The notes below the pieces were generated by a model. It worked only from the letters and a program-made list of their open reading frames with translations. It was not told the origin of the DNA and did no database searches. Of a stretch of 64,000 nt of DNA, positions 63,996 to 64,000 are shown piece by piece. The position numbers and the translations under genes were made by a program. The stretch's first letter is position 1. Every line of letters begins with the position of its first letter. Source of the DNA: Cristatella mucedo (lineage: Eukaryota > Bryozoa > Phylactolaemata > Cristatellidae); assembly GCA_009760855.2 (NCBI GenBank), contig WPIO01000228.1:1-64000 (forward strand), written 5' to 3'.

Positions 63996-64000
63996 CTGCA

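Overview
This is a eukaryotic, almost certainly metazoan, nuclear window. Its genes are cut into many short exons with canonical splice sites. The rest is introns full of LINE and SINE copies, microsatellites and degenerate DNA-transposon remnants. There are no bacterial operons, rRNA genes or CRISPR arrays. The exon-rich xanthine dehydrogenase (XDH) structure and the L2/CR1-type LINEs with (ATT)n tails point to an invertebrate animal. I cannot name the species from sequence alone.

Two genes of the XDH/aldehyde oxidase molybdo-flavoenzyme family lie head to tail on the minus strand. Gene B (56090-63995, right) enters at the right edge: ten exons cover the C-terminal part of the molybdenum-cofactor (Moco) domain and reach or nearly reach its C-terminus. 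Gene A (3372-44169) follows downstream: 24 exons run from the first [2Fe-2S] cluster through the second cluster, FAD domain and most of the Moco domain, then leave at the left edge. The six exons shared within the window have identical lengths (87, 192, 146, 178, 129 and 128 nt) and intron phases, so the genes are tandem duplicates. All gene A exon joins keep frame except inside one exon (14047-14201), where a 5-bp tandem duplication shifts the frame. Both genes keep the Moco-binding motifs but have replaced several residues that hold purines in XDH, so their substrate may not be xanthine.

The introns of gene A are swollen by transposons. One L2/CR1-type LINE family supplies about 18 pieces; the longest are 18958-21257 (minus), 38209-41195 (plus) and 50131-53163 (plus), all 5'-truncated and broken. 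A second LINE family is seen only as 3' ends with an ATTACATT tail. There are two tRNA-derived SINE families, one of which appears to borrow the LINE 3' hairpin tail. DNA elements include a TTAA-flanked foldback element of about 1.1 kb (8230-9350) with a SINE inside one arm, a half copy of it headed by a perfect 54-bp palindrome (33792-33845), and a pogo/Tigger-like MITE (54141-54316).

Between the genes, 48750-50128 holds a degenerate tandem array of roughly 170-bp units that switches orientation near 49535. Long (GA)n tracts sit close to two gene A exons, and a purine-rich domain spans 21345-22200. The first coding exon of gene A (initiator Met and about 35 residues) was not found between 44170 and 56090. 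The last four expected exons of gene A lie beyond the left edge.
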